From positions 1,240,001 to 1,304,000 of the forward strand of contig DATGXK010000007.1 of the NCBI GenBank assembly GCA_035299025.1: a stretch of 64,000 nt of DNA, given 5' to 3'. This DNA is from Leadbetterella sp035299025. GTDB taxonomy: Bacteria; Bacteroidota; Bacteroidia; Cytophagales; Spirosomataceae. Shown in pieces: positions 34,559-41,945 of the stretch. The notes beneath the pieces are model-generated. The model searched no databases. It saw nothing but the letters and a program-made list of their open reading frames with translations, and had not been told where the DNA came from. The translations under genes were made by a program, and so were the position numbers. Each line of letters begins with the position of its first letter. Position 1 is the stretch's first letter.

Positions 34559-36055
34559 CTAACGCTTCACAAGTTTCGTAATCAACCAGCCAACTCCTAC
34601 AATTGTCAATGTGCCAGTTGCCACGGTCATTTTAGGCTCCAAATTGGTTTTAAAGTTTTCTGGCAAATAAGTTTGTAAAGATAGATAAGCAATTACCACT
34701 ACTCCTGCCATAGTTCCCCCAATGGCGGCCGCTTTTCCGGCATTTTTGACCAAAAAGCCCAATAAAAATATACCCAACATACCTCCTGCGAATATGCCAG
34801 AGAGTTTCCACCAAATGTCTAAGATGCTTTTGGCTCCTATCATGGCTATTCCAAAGCTGATTCCTAATAATCCAAAACATACCGTGGCAATTCTTAAGAC
34901 CATTAGTTCTTGCAAATCATTCAAGTTTTTTTGGAAATATCTGGTATAAAAATCTTTCAAAAAAACGGTTGCTGAACTGTTCATACTGCTACTCATGGTA
35001 CTCATGGCTGCCGAAAGTAAAGCCGCCATCAACAATCCTAAAAGACCAGTAGGGATTTTGGTTTTAATAAAATGTGGGAGAACTCTGTCGCCATAATCTG
35101 ATGCTTGTAAATTAGCCAATGCGATACTTTTTTCGAGAGAAACCACTTCTCTTAGACTTTGGATTTGCTCAGGAAAGTGTTGATAATAAACGAACAAAGC
35201 AGTACCCACAAAGAAAAACAAGAACGAAACAGGCACATAATAAATCACACACTGCCAAATACTTCTTTGAGCGTCTTTGGTACTTTGGGCGGTATGGTAA
35301 CGTTGGATATAATTCTGATCTACTCCAAAATTGACCAAGTTTATGAAAAAACCATAAACAAAAACCACCCAAAAAGAACTCTGCGTAAAATCAGGTTTGA
35401 AAGTACCCAAACTAAATTTATCCTTTGCAAGGCCTTCACTCACAATAGTTTGAATATCTATGGCATACAAAATAATTCCTAAAATGAGCAAGGCTCCCAT
35501 GGTTTTCAGAACTGCTTGCACTACCTCAGTCCAAATCACCGCTTCCATGCCACCAAAAACCGTGTAGACGATCACACAAATACCTGAAAATAATATAATT
35601 AAAGGAATCTCAAAACCCGTCAAAGCATTGATAGCGATGGCGATGGCATAAAAAATGGTTCCCATTCTGGCCAATTGCGTAAGGATAAAACAAAGCATGA
35701 CATAACTTCTTGCCCATGAACCAAAACGTTTTTCGAGATGTGTGTAAGCACTGATTTCTCCAGTATTTCGATAAAAACTTACAAAAAACTTAGACGAGAA
35801 ATAAGCAGCAAAAGGCATGGAAATACTAAAAACGAAGGGATTCCAGTTGCTTCCGAATGATTTGCCGGGATCTCCCAAAAAAGTGATAGCACTCAGAAAA
35901 GTTGCATAAAAACTCATCCCAATGGCCCAACCTGGAATGGTGCTAGAGGCTGTGGTAAATTGAGCAGTACTTTTATTTTTTCTGGAAAAATAGACGCCTA
36001 TTCCTACCATAGCGAGCAGATAAAGGACAATTATGGAAATGTCTAAAATGGCCAT
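34559..36055 (-). CDS. Sodium:solute symporter (SSS family)
   Basis: 498 residues with about 13 transmembrane helices and the SSS signature regions: SFYATFLSAITFLGDPGKSF (Na+ binding around TM1), VYTVFGGMEAVIWTEVVQAV, LLMAALLSAAMSTMSSSMNS (Na2-site Ser cluster). Such carriers import sugars, sialic acids, amino acids or other anions with Na+. The substrate cannot be assigned. The sialidase-like BNR gene lies upstream on the same strand, separated by the REP cluster at 36094-36333; a nonulosonic-acid uptake role is one possibility. No full catabolic set (nanA/nanE) is in the window. Confidence 0.88.
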   Translation of the reverse strand: MAILDISIIVLYLLAMVGIGVYFSRKNKSTAQFTTASSTIPGWAIGMSFYATFLSAITFLGDPGKSFGSNWNPFVFSISMPFAAYFSSKFFVSFYRNTGEISAYTHLEKRFGSWARSYVMLCFILTQLARMGTIFYAIAIAINALTGFEIPLIILFSGICVIVYTVFGGMEAVIWTEVVQAVLKTMGALLILGIILYAIDIQTIVSEGLAKDKFSLGTFKPDFTQSSFWVVFVYGFFINLVNFGVDQNYIQRYHTAQSTKDAQRSIWQCVIYYVPVSFLFFFVGTALFVYYQHFPEQIQSLREVVSLEKSIALANLQASDYGDRVLPHFIKTKIPTGLLGLLMAALLSAAMSTMSSSMNSSATVFLKDFYTRYFQKNLNDLQELMVLRIATVCFGLLGISFGIAMIGAKSILDIWWKLSGIFAGGMLGIFLLGFLVKNAGKAAAIGGTMAGVVVIAYLSLQTYLPENFKTNLEPKMTVATGTLTIVGVGWLITKLVKR

Positions 36056-36093
36056 TTTTTATTTTTATAGGGTTGAATATTAAATTTAGGCTT

Positions 36094-36333
36094 GTCTTCG
36101 ACTTCGCTCAGACAACGAATTGGTCACTAAGCCGAGCCGAAGTGCCGTCACTGAGCACAATAAGTTCGGATGTTAATCTGAATGAAATAGCGACCGCAGG
36201 TCTCGAAGTGACGTGACGTTTTTGTCTTCGGCTCCACTCAGACAACGGATTTCACACTGAGGGGAGCCGAAGTTCCGTTTTTGTCTTCGACTCCGCTCAG
36301 ACAACGGACCTCGGTCACTGAGCGAAGCCGAAG
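36094..36333. repeat. Cluster of three REP-like hairpins with one composite element
   Basis: Three inverted-repeat units with arms of the CTTCGrCTyCrCTCAG type: 36096-36111 with 36125-36144, 36226-36241 with 36257-36272 (15 of 16 pairs) and 36285-36300 with 36318-36333 (14 of 16). Between the first and second is a 62-bp composite block (36149-36210) that matches 532-595. All lie in the 292-base gap between the symporter and sialidase-like genes. Confidence 0.85.
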
Positions 36334-36347
36334 TGCCGAAGTGGCCG

Positions 36348-37361
36348 TCATTTCACATCCAGCACGACATATCTCACTTTCTTCCGCTTCCAAGTGTAAG
36401 TGATATGCACCTTACCATCAGACGATTGTATAACCGAAGGATAGGAAAATTCCATTTTGGGTTCATTTTCCAAAACAGCCAAAGAACGCCAATTTTTACC
36501 ATCATCCGAAATAGCTACATTCAATGGTGAGCGGCTACCGCCCCAAAACTCATCTCCTTTGCCGACATGGTTGTAAACTATCAATTGTCTGCCATCTTTA
36601 AGCGTGACCGCATCTGTTCCTGAATTTGGATTGGGCAATGATGTCGGCTTCAATGCCGACCAAGTCTTTCCATTATCATTTGAAAAAGCCTCTAAAACAT
36701 AGCTATTCTTACTTCTGCAAAGTATCTGCAATTGGCCATCTTTGGTAAACAAAATACTTGGTTGAATGGCCGAAAACTCTTTTCCATCGTTTATGGCGTC
36801 TGTTTTTGTCCAAGTTTTTCCTGCATCTTTGGTCATTTCAAAATGTACTCGCCAGCCATTGTCCTCAGAACTTGTGGGGCAAAGCAAAGTGCCATCGCTC
36901 AACAACTCAGGTTTGTTTTTTATCGGCCCATAAATTCCATCTGGTAGTTTTTCAGCCGCCGACCATGTTTTGCCGCCATCGAAAGACCTTTTTAGCATTC
37001 CCCACCAAGTAGATGGACTTGGGCCGACTTTATAAAATAATATCAATTCGGCTCTTGGCATTTGAAACAAAACAGGATTCCAAGTTGGGTATCTTTTTTG
37101 GGGACTTTCCACCCCATTGGCTACTTCAACTGGTGTGGTCCATTTGCCATTTTCTATTCTACTCACCCAAATACCCACATCTGGGTCTCTTTCTGCTGTT
37201 CCGCCAAACCAAGCTGCAACAATTCCATTAGGCGTTTCGGCCAACGTAGATGCATGGCAAGAAGGAAAAGGAGCATTTTCGTAAATAAATTCCGATTTGA
37301 TGATGGGGCTTTGGGCCGCAGAAAATAGAATTCCTGCACAGAAAATAAGTAAATATTTCAT
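36348..37361 (-). CDS. Sialidase-like BNR-repeat protein (exo-alpha-sialidase family)
   Basis: 337 residues. Signal peptide MKYLLIFCAGILFSAAQ. Four Asp-box (BNR) motifs mark the six-bladed propeller: SFDGGKTW (126-133), TKDAGKTW (177-184), SNDNGKTW (227-234) and SDDGKNW (285-291). The N-terminal PSCHASTLAETPNGIVAAWF and GTAERDPDVGIWVSR are typical of the COG4692-type predicted neuraminidases. True GH33 sialidase activity needs an Arg triad that I cannot assign with confidence, so the sugar substrate is open. It would act in the periplasm or outside and lies upstream of the Na+ symporter, consistent with release followed by uptake of a sugar acid. Confidence 0.75.
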   Translation of the reverse strand: MKYLLIFCAGILFSAAQSPIIKSEFIYENAPFPSCHASTLAETPNGIVAAWFGGTAERDPDVGIWVSRIENGKWTTPVEVANGVESPQKRYPTWNPVLFQMPRAELILFYKVGPSPSTWWGMLKRSFDGGKTWSAAEKLPDGIYGPIKNKPELLSDGTLLCPTSSEDNGWRVHFEMTKDAGKTWTKTDAINDGKEFSAIQPSILFTKDGQLQILCRSKNSYVLEAFSNDNGKTWSALKPTSLPNPNSGTDAVTLKDGRQLIVYNHVGKGDEFWGGSRSPLNVAISDDGKNWRSLAVLENEPKMEFSYPSVIQSSDGKVHITYTWKRKKVRYVVLDVK

Positions 37362-37576
37362 TCGTAAGATTATGGTTGAATTATTTGGAAATAAATCTAA
37401 TGAAAAAATTTCTGTGGGGAAAGAATTCGGAACGGAAAGTAGTGTTTGATTTCATTAATTTTTATTTTTCATATCTTTACCGTTCAGATTACTATCTTAA
37501 GAGATATAAATCTCTATTTGAAATCTAGATAAATGCCCTTTTCAAAAACATGAATCTGTAAGTTCGATGTCCAAGA

Positions 37577-37584
37577 TAAATTTG
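37577..37584 (+). promoter_or_regulatory. -7 element upstream of the 37626 gene
   Basis: TAAATTTG, a perfect -7 box, ends 41 bases before the ATG. No clear TTG is at the -33 position. The rest of the 37362-37625 gap shows nothing I can support. Confidence 0.35.
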
Positions 37585-37625
37585 CACTTAGTCTAAAATT
37601 CAAATTCAATCACCAGTTATATAAT

Positions 37626-38165
37626 ATGAAAAATATTCTAATTATCCTAATTACTTGTTATTCTTGTGTATTTAATTCAGAAACGGAAAAAGAGTTCGAT
37701 TCTGTTTTTTTCGAAAATTTAGAATCTTTAACACTGAAAAGTGAGAATATAGATCTAGAAGGAGAGCTGGATCATGATAAAATTGAAAAAGAGTACAAGC
37801 AATATAAGTTAAAGAATAAATTCAATTTTGAAGATTTAAACGGTCAACTTAGTCCTGAAAAATATGATTACAATTGTATGCTATTAGCAAGTAAATTTGA
37901 AAGCCGAGGGATTTTAAATGACAGTATTTTTGACATTGAACATAAATATAAATCAGATTCCACAATTATATATTTTAAAACTCACAACAATTGTTGTTCA
38001 AATACCAAAGCAGACTTTGAATTAAAAAATGGTAAAATAAACATAGTCTTGCATCCCGTAACTAATATAGCTTGTGACTGTAATTGTGGTTTTGAATATA
38101 AATTCTCTGTAAAAGACAAAAGCAAATCAATAAAAGTGGGGAGAATTTCTTTTTTTCAGAATTAA
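37626..38165 (+). CDS. Putative lipoprotein, Cys-rich, unknown function
   Basis: 179 residues. The N-terminus MKNILIILITCYSCVFNSE has a hydrophobic core ending at Cys11 or Cys14, compatible with a lipoprotein signal. The mature part is acidic and charged (SETEKEFDSVFFENLESLTL), and the C-terminal half has a Cys pattern (HNNCCSNTKADF, later NIACDCNCGFEYKF) suggesting disulphides or a metal site. I do not recognise a family. It stands alone between the sialidase-like gene and the HicB-like mini-gene. Confidence 0.55.
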   Translation: MKNILIILITCYSCVFNSETEKEFDSVFFENLESLTLKSENIDLEGELDHDKIEKEYKQYKLKNKFNFEDLNGQLSPEKYDYNCMLLASKFESRGILNDSIFDIEHKYKSDSTIIYFKTHNNCCSNTKADFELKNGKINIVLHPVTNIACDCNCGFEYKFSVKDKSKSIKVGRISFFQN

Positions 38166-38249
38166 CAACGATATTGGATAATTGAGAGCCTGTTTCCAAT
38201 CTTAAAGTTACTAAAAGGTAATTTAAATAAAATTAGGTTGATTTATTTC

Positions 38250-38414
38250 TTAAATAGTGCTAAGGCTACTATCTTCAAAATAAAGTTCTAAAGCTTGATT
38301 AAGATTTGCCAAAGCCTCCTCTTTTGATTCACCAAAGCTTGATACATCAACATTTAAGCATTGTGCGACATAATGCTGACCCTCTTTCCATACAATATTT
38401 TCCAGATTTACCAT
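38250..38414 (-). CDS. HicB-like antitoxin, 54 residues
   Basis: Start ATG at 38414-38412 and stop TAA at 38252-38250. The protein starts MVNLENIVWKEGQHYVAQCL, continues NVDVSSFGESKEEALANLNQ and ends ALELYFEDSSLSTI. This is the partial RNase-H fold of HicB-family antitoxins (VAQCLNVDVSSFGES...ALxLYFED). Family members usually carry 15-20 more residues; the sequence after the stop in the same frame reads EINQPNFI before another stop, reminiscent of that tail, so the gene may be decaying. No HicA toxin is visible on either side. A -7 box is at 38434-38441. The remaining parts of the 38166-38631 gap hold nothing else. Confidence 0.7.
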   Translation of the reverse strand: MVNLENIVWKEGQHYVAQCLNVDVSSFGESKEEALANLNQALELYFEDSSLSTI

Positions 38415-38433
38415 TTTTTGCGATTTAAATGAA

Positions 38434-38441
38434 CAAATCTA
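38434..38441 (-). promoter_or_regulatory. -7 element of the HicB-like gene
   Basis: TAGATTTG on the minus strand, a perfect -7 box 20 bases upstream of the ATG at 38414. No TTG at the expected -33 position. Confidence 0.35.
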
Positions 38442-38631
38442 CTAATTTTTGACTTGAAAAACTTTATCTTTCTATTTTTTTGACAACCATAAGGCACATA
38501 AATAATTCCATTATTTACAGCAATTTCTACATTCTAATACACTCTACAACCAATAAAAAATTAAAAAAAACTAAGATCTCCAAAAAAATGCTTAATTTTT
38601 CCAATCAATATAAGCCAAGACCAAACCAATT

Positions 38632-40794
38632 ATGAAGATTTTCAAATTACTCTTTAATTTTTTCATCCTTTTTTCCTTAAACCTTAAAGCTCAGAATGTC
38701 GTTTGGCAAGAAAACGACTATTTTACGATAGAATCGGGCGAAATTCAAAAATATACTTTGCCCGAAAACAAAAAATCGACTTTTGTAGATAAAGCCACTC
38801 TAACTCCCAAAAATTCGAACGAGCCAATTGAACCCAAAAGCTTTGCTTTTTCGGCAGGTGGGAACAAAATTTTGATTTTTACCAATACCCAAAGAGTTTG
38901 GAGACAAGAAACCAGAGGCGATTATTGGATATTAGACCCTAAAACCAAGGCCTTAACGCAATTGGGAAAAAGCCGGCCTACCTCTTCACTGATGTTTGCC
39001 AAGCTATCACCCAACGGCCAAATGGCAGCTTATGTCAGTGAAAGAAACTTGTACATAGAAGACCTCAAAACCCATAAAATAAGCCCACTCACCCAAACCA
39101 AAGGCAAAATAATCAATGGCACTTTTGACTGGGCTTATGAGGAAGAGTTTGACTGCCGAGATGGATTCAGATGGAGTCCAGACGGCAAAAGTATAGCTTA
39201 TTGGCAGATAGATGCCACCAAAATCAAGGACTTTTTGATGATCAACAATACCGACGAAATTTATGCTAAAAACGTGCCTGTGGAATATCCGAAAGTAGGC
39301 GAAAGTCCATCGGCATGTAAAGTCGGTGTGGCCAATATTGCTACAAAAAAAACGATTTGGATGAACGTGCCGGGCGATCCGCAGCAACATTATATTCCAA
39401 GAATGGAATGGGCCAACAATGCTGAGGAGCTAATTATTCAACAGCTCAACCGTAAGCAAAATGAAAGCAAATTGATGTATTGCAACGCCAAAACAGGTGC
39501 GGCCCGGACATTTTATCAAGAGAATGACGCTGCTTGGATTGATGTAAGAAACAGTTGGAGTTATGGAAATATTGAAGGTTGGGATTGGGTAGAGAATGGA
39601 AAATCCTTTATTTGGGTCAGTGAAAAAGATGGCTGGAGGCACATTTACAAGCTTTCTAGAGATGGTAAAACTGAAACTTTACTAACTGAAGGGAATTATG
39701 ACATTCAGAAAATTATGAACGTGCATATTGACAATGATTTTATCTACTTCATGGCTTCGCCCGACAATGCTACACAATCTTATCTTTACAGAACCAAAAT
39801 CAGCCAAGTTACCAAAGCCGAAAAAGTTAGCCCAACTGAACTAAGCGGAACGCACAATTACAGGATTTCGGACAACGGAAAATATGCCTTTCATAATTTT
39901 TCCAATTATTTCACGCCAAGAGTATCAGAAATAATCGCCCTGCCTTCAGGAAAACCGATAGATGAAGCCAAGTCTATTTTGACCAATCCAAAACCCCAGA
40001 AAAAGGATGTGGAGTTTTTTCAAGTAACCACCACAGATGGCACCACCATGGACGGTTTTATTGCGAAACCGAAGAATTTTGATCCAAAAAAGAAATATCC
40101 CATCGTGTTTTATGTCTATTCCGAACCCGCAGCAACTGTTGTAAATGACGTTTATGGAGTGGATAGAAACAGACTTTACACAGGAGACATGGCCGCTGAC
40201 GGCTATATCTATGCCGCTCTAGATGGTAGAGGCACTCCAGCTCCCAAAGGAAGGGAATGGAGAAAATCGATTTACAGAAAAGTGGGCATCGTAAACATCC
40301 GAGACCAAGCCATGGGAGCATTGGCGATGTTCAAAAAATACGATTTCATAGATACTTCCCGTGTGGCCATTTGGGGCTGGAGTGGTGGTGGATCAGCTAC
40401 TTTAAATTGTCTATTTCAATACCCTGAAATTTACAAAACGGGCATTTCGATAGCCGCAGTAGCCAACCAACTTACCTACGACAACATATATCAGGAAAGA
40501 TACATGGGCCTACCGCAGGAGAATAAAGAAGATTTTGTAAATGGCTCGCCAATGCATTTTGTAAAGAATTTTAGAGGAAATCTGCTATATATACACGGAA
40601 CGGGCGACGACAATGTACATTACCAAAACGCCGAACTGCTGATAAACGAAATGATAAAATACAACAAGCAGTTCCAGTTTATGCCCTACCCCAACCGAAG
40701 CCACGGCATTTACGAAGGCGAAGGTACCACTTTACACCTTTCTACACTCTACACCAAGTATTTGAAGGAGCATTGTGCGGCTGGGGGGAGGTGA
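38632..40794 (+). CDS. Dipeptidyl-peptidase IV-type serine peptidase (S9B)
   Basis: 720 residues. Signal peptide (FKLLFNFFILFSLNLKAQ). An N-terminal beta-propeller of the DPPIV_N type (about 60-440) contains FDWAYEEEFDCRDGFRWSPD, the Glu pair that binds the substrate N-terminus in DPP-IV. The C-terminal alpha/beta-hydrolase domain carries Ser584 in IWGWSGGGSATL, Asp659/660 in GTGDDNVHYQN and His691 in NRSHGIYEG. The enzyme should release N-terminal X-Pro or X-Ala dipeptides in the periplasm, feeding peptide nutrition. Length and motifs are complete. Monocistronic. Confidence 0.93.
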   Translation: MKIFKLLFNFFILFSLNLKAQNVVWQENDYFTIESGEIQKYTLPENKKSTFVDKATLTPKNSNEPIEPKSFAFSAGGNKILIFTNTQRVWRQETRGDYWILDPKTKALTQLGKSRPTSSLMFAKLSPNGQMAAYVSERNLYIEDLKTHKISPLTQTKGKIINGTFDWAYEEEFDCRDGFRWSPDGKSIAYWQIDATKIKDFLMINNTDEIYAKNVPVEYPKVGESPSACKVGVANIATKKTIWMNVPGDPQQHYIPRMEWANNAEELIIQQLNRKQNESKLMYCNAKTGAARTFYQENDAAWIDVRNSWSYGNIEGWDWVENGKSFIWVSEKDGWRHIYKLSRDGKTETLLTEGNYDIQKIMNVHIDNDFIYFMASPDNATQSYLYRTKISQVTKAEKVSPTELSGTHNYRISDNGKYAFHNFSNYFTPRVSEIIALPSGKPIDEAKSILTNPKPQKKDVEFFQVTTTDGTTMDGFIAKPKNFDPKKKYPIVFYVYSEPAATVVNDVYGVDRNRLYTGDMAADGYIYAALDGRGTPAPKGREWRKSIYRKVGIVNIRDQAMGALAMFKKYDFIDTSRVAIWGWSGGGSATLNCLFQYPEIYKTGISIAAVANQLTYDNIYQERYMGLPQENKEDFVNGSPMHFVKNFRGNLLYIHGTGDDNVHYQNAELLINEMIKYNKQFQFMPYPNRSHGIYEGEGTTLHLSTLYTKYLKEHCAAGGR

Positions 40795-40939
40795 TGGGTT
40801 TTGAAGTGGACTTATTTAAAAGGTTTTAAATTAACAATTTCCTTTTGGTTTGAAGGATTTTTGTAAAGGTTCAAATGTTGAAATTGCCTTTTGGATAACT
40901 ATTGGTTAATTTCATCGGACTGAAGACCGAAATTCACTC

Positions 40940-40963
40940 GTGCTTAGTCAGAAGACTAAGCAC
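40940..40963. repeat. Perfect 10-bp hairpin (REP-like)
   Basis: GTGCTTAGTC and GACTAAGCAC around an AGAA tetraloop, 146 bases after the peptidase gene. The words GACTGAAGACCGAAATTCACTC just before it resemble other Bacteroidota REP elements. There is no T-run, so a terminator role is less likely than a REP. Confidence 0.55.
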
Positions 40964-40977
40964 AGAAAGTGATGTTT

Positions 40978-41673
40978 TTAATCACCTTTCAATATTATTT
41001 TTTGAATATCAGATTTGTTGCATATAATGATTTCTTTGGAGGAATTGTTTCTTAATACTATGTAGTTTTTAAAGTCTCCTGCTACAATTAGTTCTCCTTT
41101 AATTTCAATTGTCTGTGAATTTGAAATAAGACTTTTAATATTATTATTTGAAAATTCTTTAAAGTCAATTTTAAAAAAGATTACAAAAAAAAGTACGACA
41201 AAAGATACTCCTAAAACAATATTGAACTTAAATTTAGTCCAGATATTAGTTTTAATAATTAATAAAAAATAAATGACTGTTGAAATAATTATTGAGATGG
41301 TTTCATATTGTAAGGAGATATTTTTGTTTGTAACCTGAAGATAACGATTACCAAAGAATTCAATTAATATCTTAATTGAAGAGTAACAAACAATAAAAAA
41401 TACAATAAAAAAAGCTTGAAAATTGACGTAATCTTTATCTCTATCCAGTTTTTCTGGAAAAAACATTGCAAATATCCAAGTTGACAATAATATTATTATC
41501 AATGTGAATTTAAAGTTAAAAAATGGATTAAAAGCAAATGATATTACTTCCGAAAATTCCATATATGGAAATGGATTGAAACCAATAAAACTATACCTAA
41601 ATTTAATGTAAGAATAACATAGAATAAGTAATAGGGCTAAGAATACTGCCCAGTTTTCATTTAATTTTTTCAT
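40978..41673 (-). CDS. Membrane protein of unknown function
   Basis: 231 residues, strongly AT-rich codons. About five transmembrane segments (near residues 8-25, 53-70, 87-108, 124-141 and 149-168) are followed by a small soluble C-terminal domain (SQTIEIKGELIVAGDFKNYI, then IVLRNNSSKEIIICNKSDIQ) that may be a beta-barrel. The base composition is lower in GC than the flanking peptidase and leuS genes, hinting at acquired DNA. No family recognised. An open coding-like stretch of 48 codons lies just upstream (41682-41828). Confidence 0.55.
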   Translation of the reverse strand: MKKLNENWAVFLALLLILCYSYIKFRYSFIGFNPFPYMEFSEVISFAFNPFFNFKFTLIIILLSTWIFAMFFPEKLDRDKDYVNFQAFFIVFFIVCYSSIKILIEFFGNRYLQVTNKNISLQYETISIIISTVIYFLLIIKTNIWTKFKFNIVLGVSFVVLFFVIFFKIDFKEFSNNNIKSLISNSQTIEIKGELIVAGDFKNYIVLRNNSSKEIIICNKSDIQKIILKGD

Positions 41674-41681
41674 CGAATTTA

Positions 41682-41828
41682 TTAAAAATTAACTTTGATT
41701 AAATAACTCTTTGGTTTCTTCCAAATGTCGAAACAAGATGGGGTGGATTTCCAATCTGATTCAAAGCTATTGAAATATATTAATTTCACAATTTCATCAC
41801 CTTTATAAAATTTCAAATAATTATCAAT
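41682..41828 (-). pseudogene. Possible gene fragment upstream of the membrane protein
   Basis: On the minus strand the frame from 41828 to the TAA at 41684-41682 reads IDNYLKFYKGDEIVKLIYFN, then SFESDWKSTPSCFDIWKKPK and SYLIKVNF. A stop precedes it directly and there is no ATG, but the Trp, Cys and mixed charge make it look more coding than random AT-rich DNA. It may be the 3' remnant of a broken gene or a short gene with a non-ATG start. No family recognised. Confidence 0.35.
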
Positions 41829-41912
41829 TTATTTCATCTAAAAATTGACAACAAATCTTTTCTTTTCGGCTTAAAGCCTTTCTCAACTTACCAAATTCTA
41901 ATATAAAATCGC

Positions 41913-41920
41913 TAATTTTG
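41913..41920 (+). promoter_or_regulatory. -7 element of leuS
   Basis: TAATTTTG, a perfect -7 box, 26 bases upstream of the leuS ATG. No TTG at the expected -33 distance. Confidence 0.4.
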
Positions 41921-41945
41921 CGGAAAATTTGATTTAAAAAACGCA

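Noticed and set aside
34559..37361. Calling a complete sialic-acid utilisation operon
   Set aside because: Only a sialidase-like protein and a symporter are present; no lyase, kinase or epimerase is in the window.
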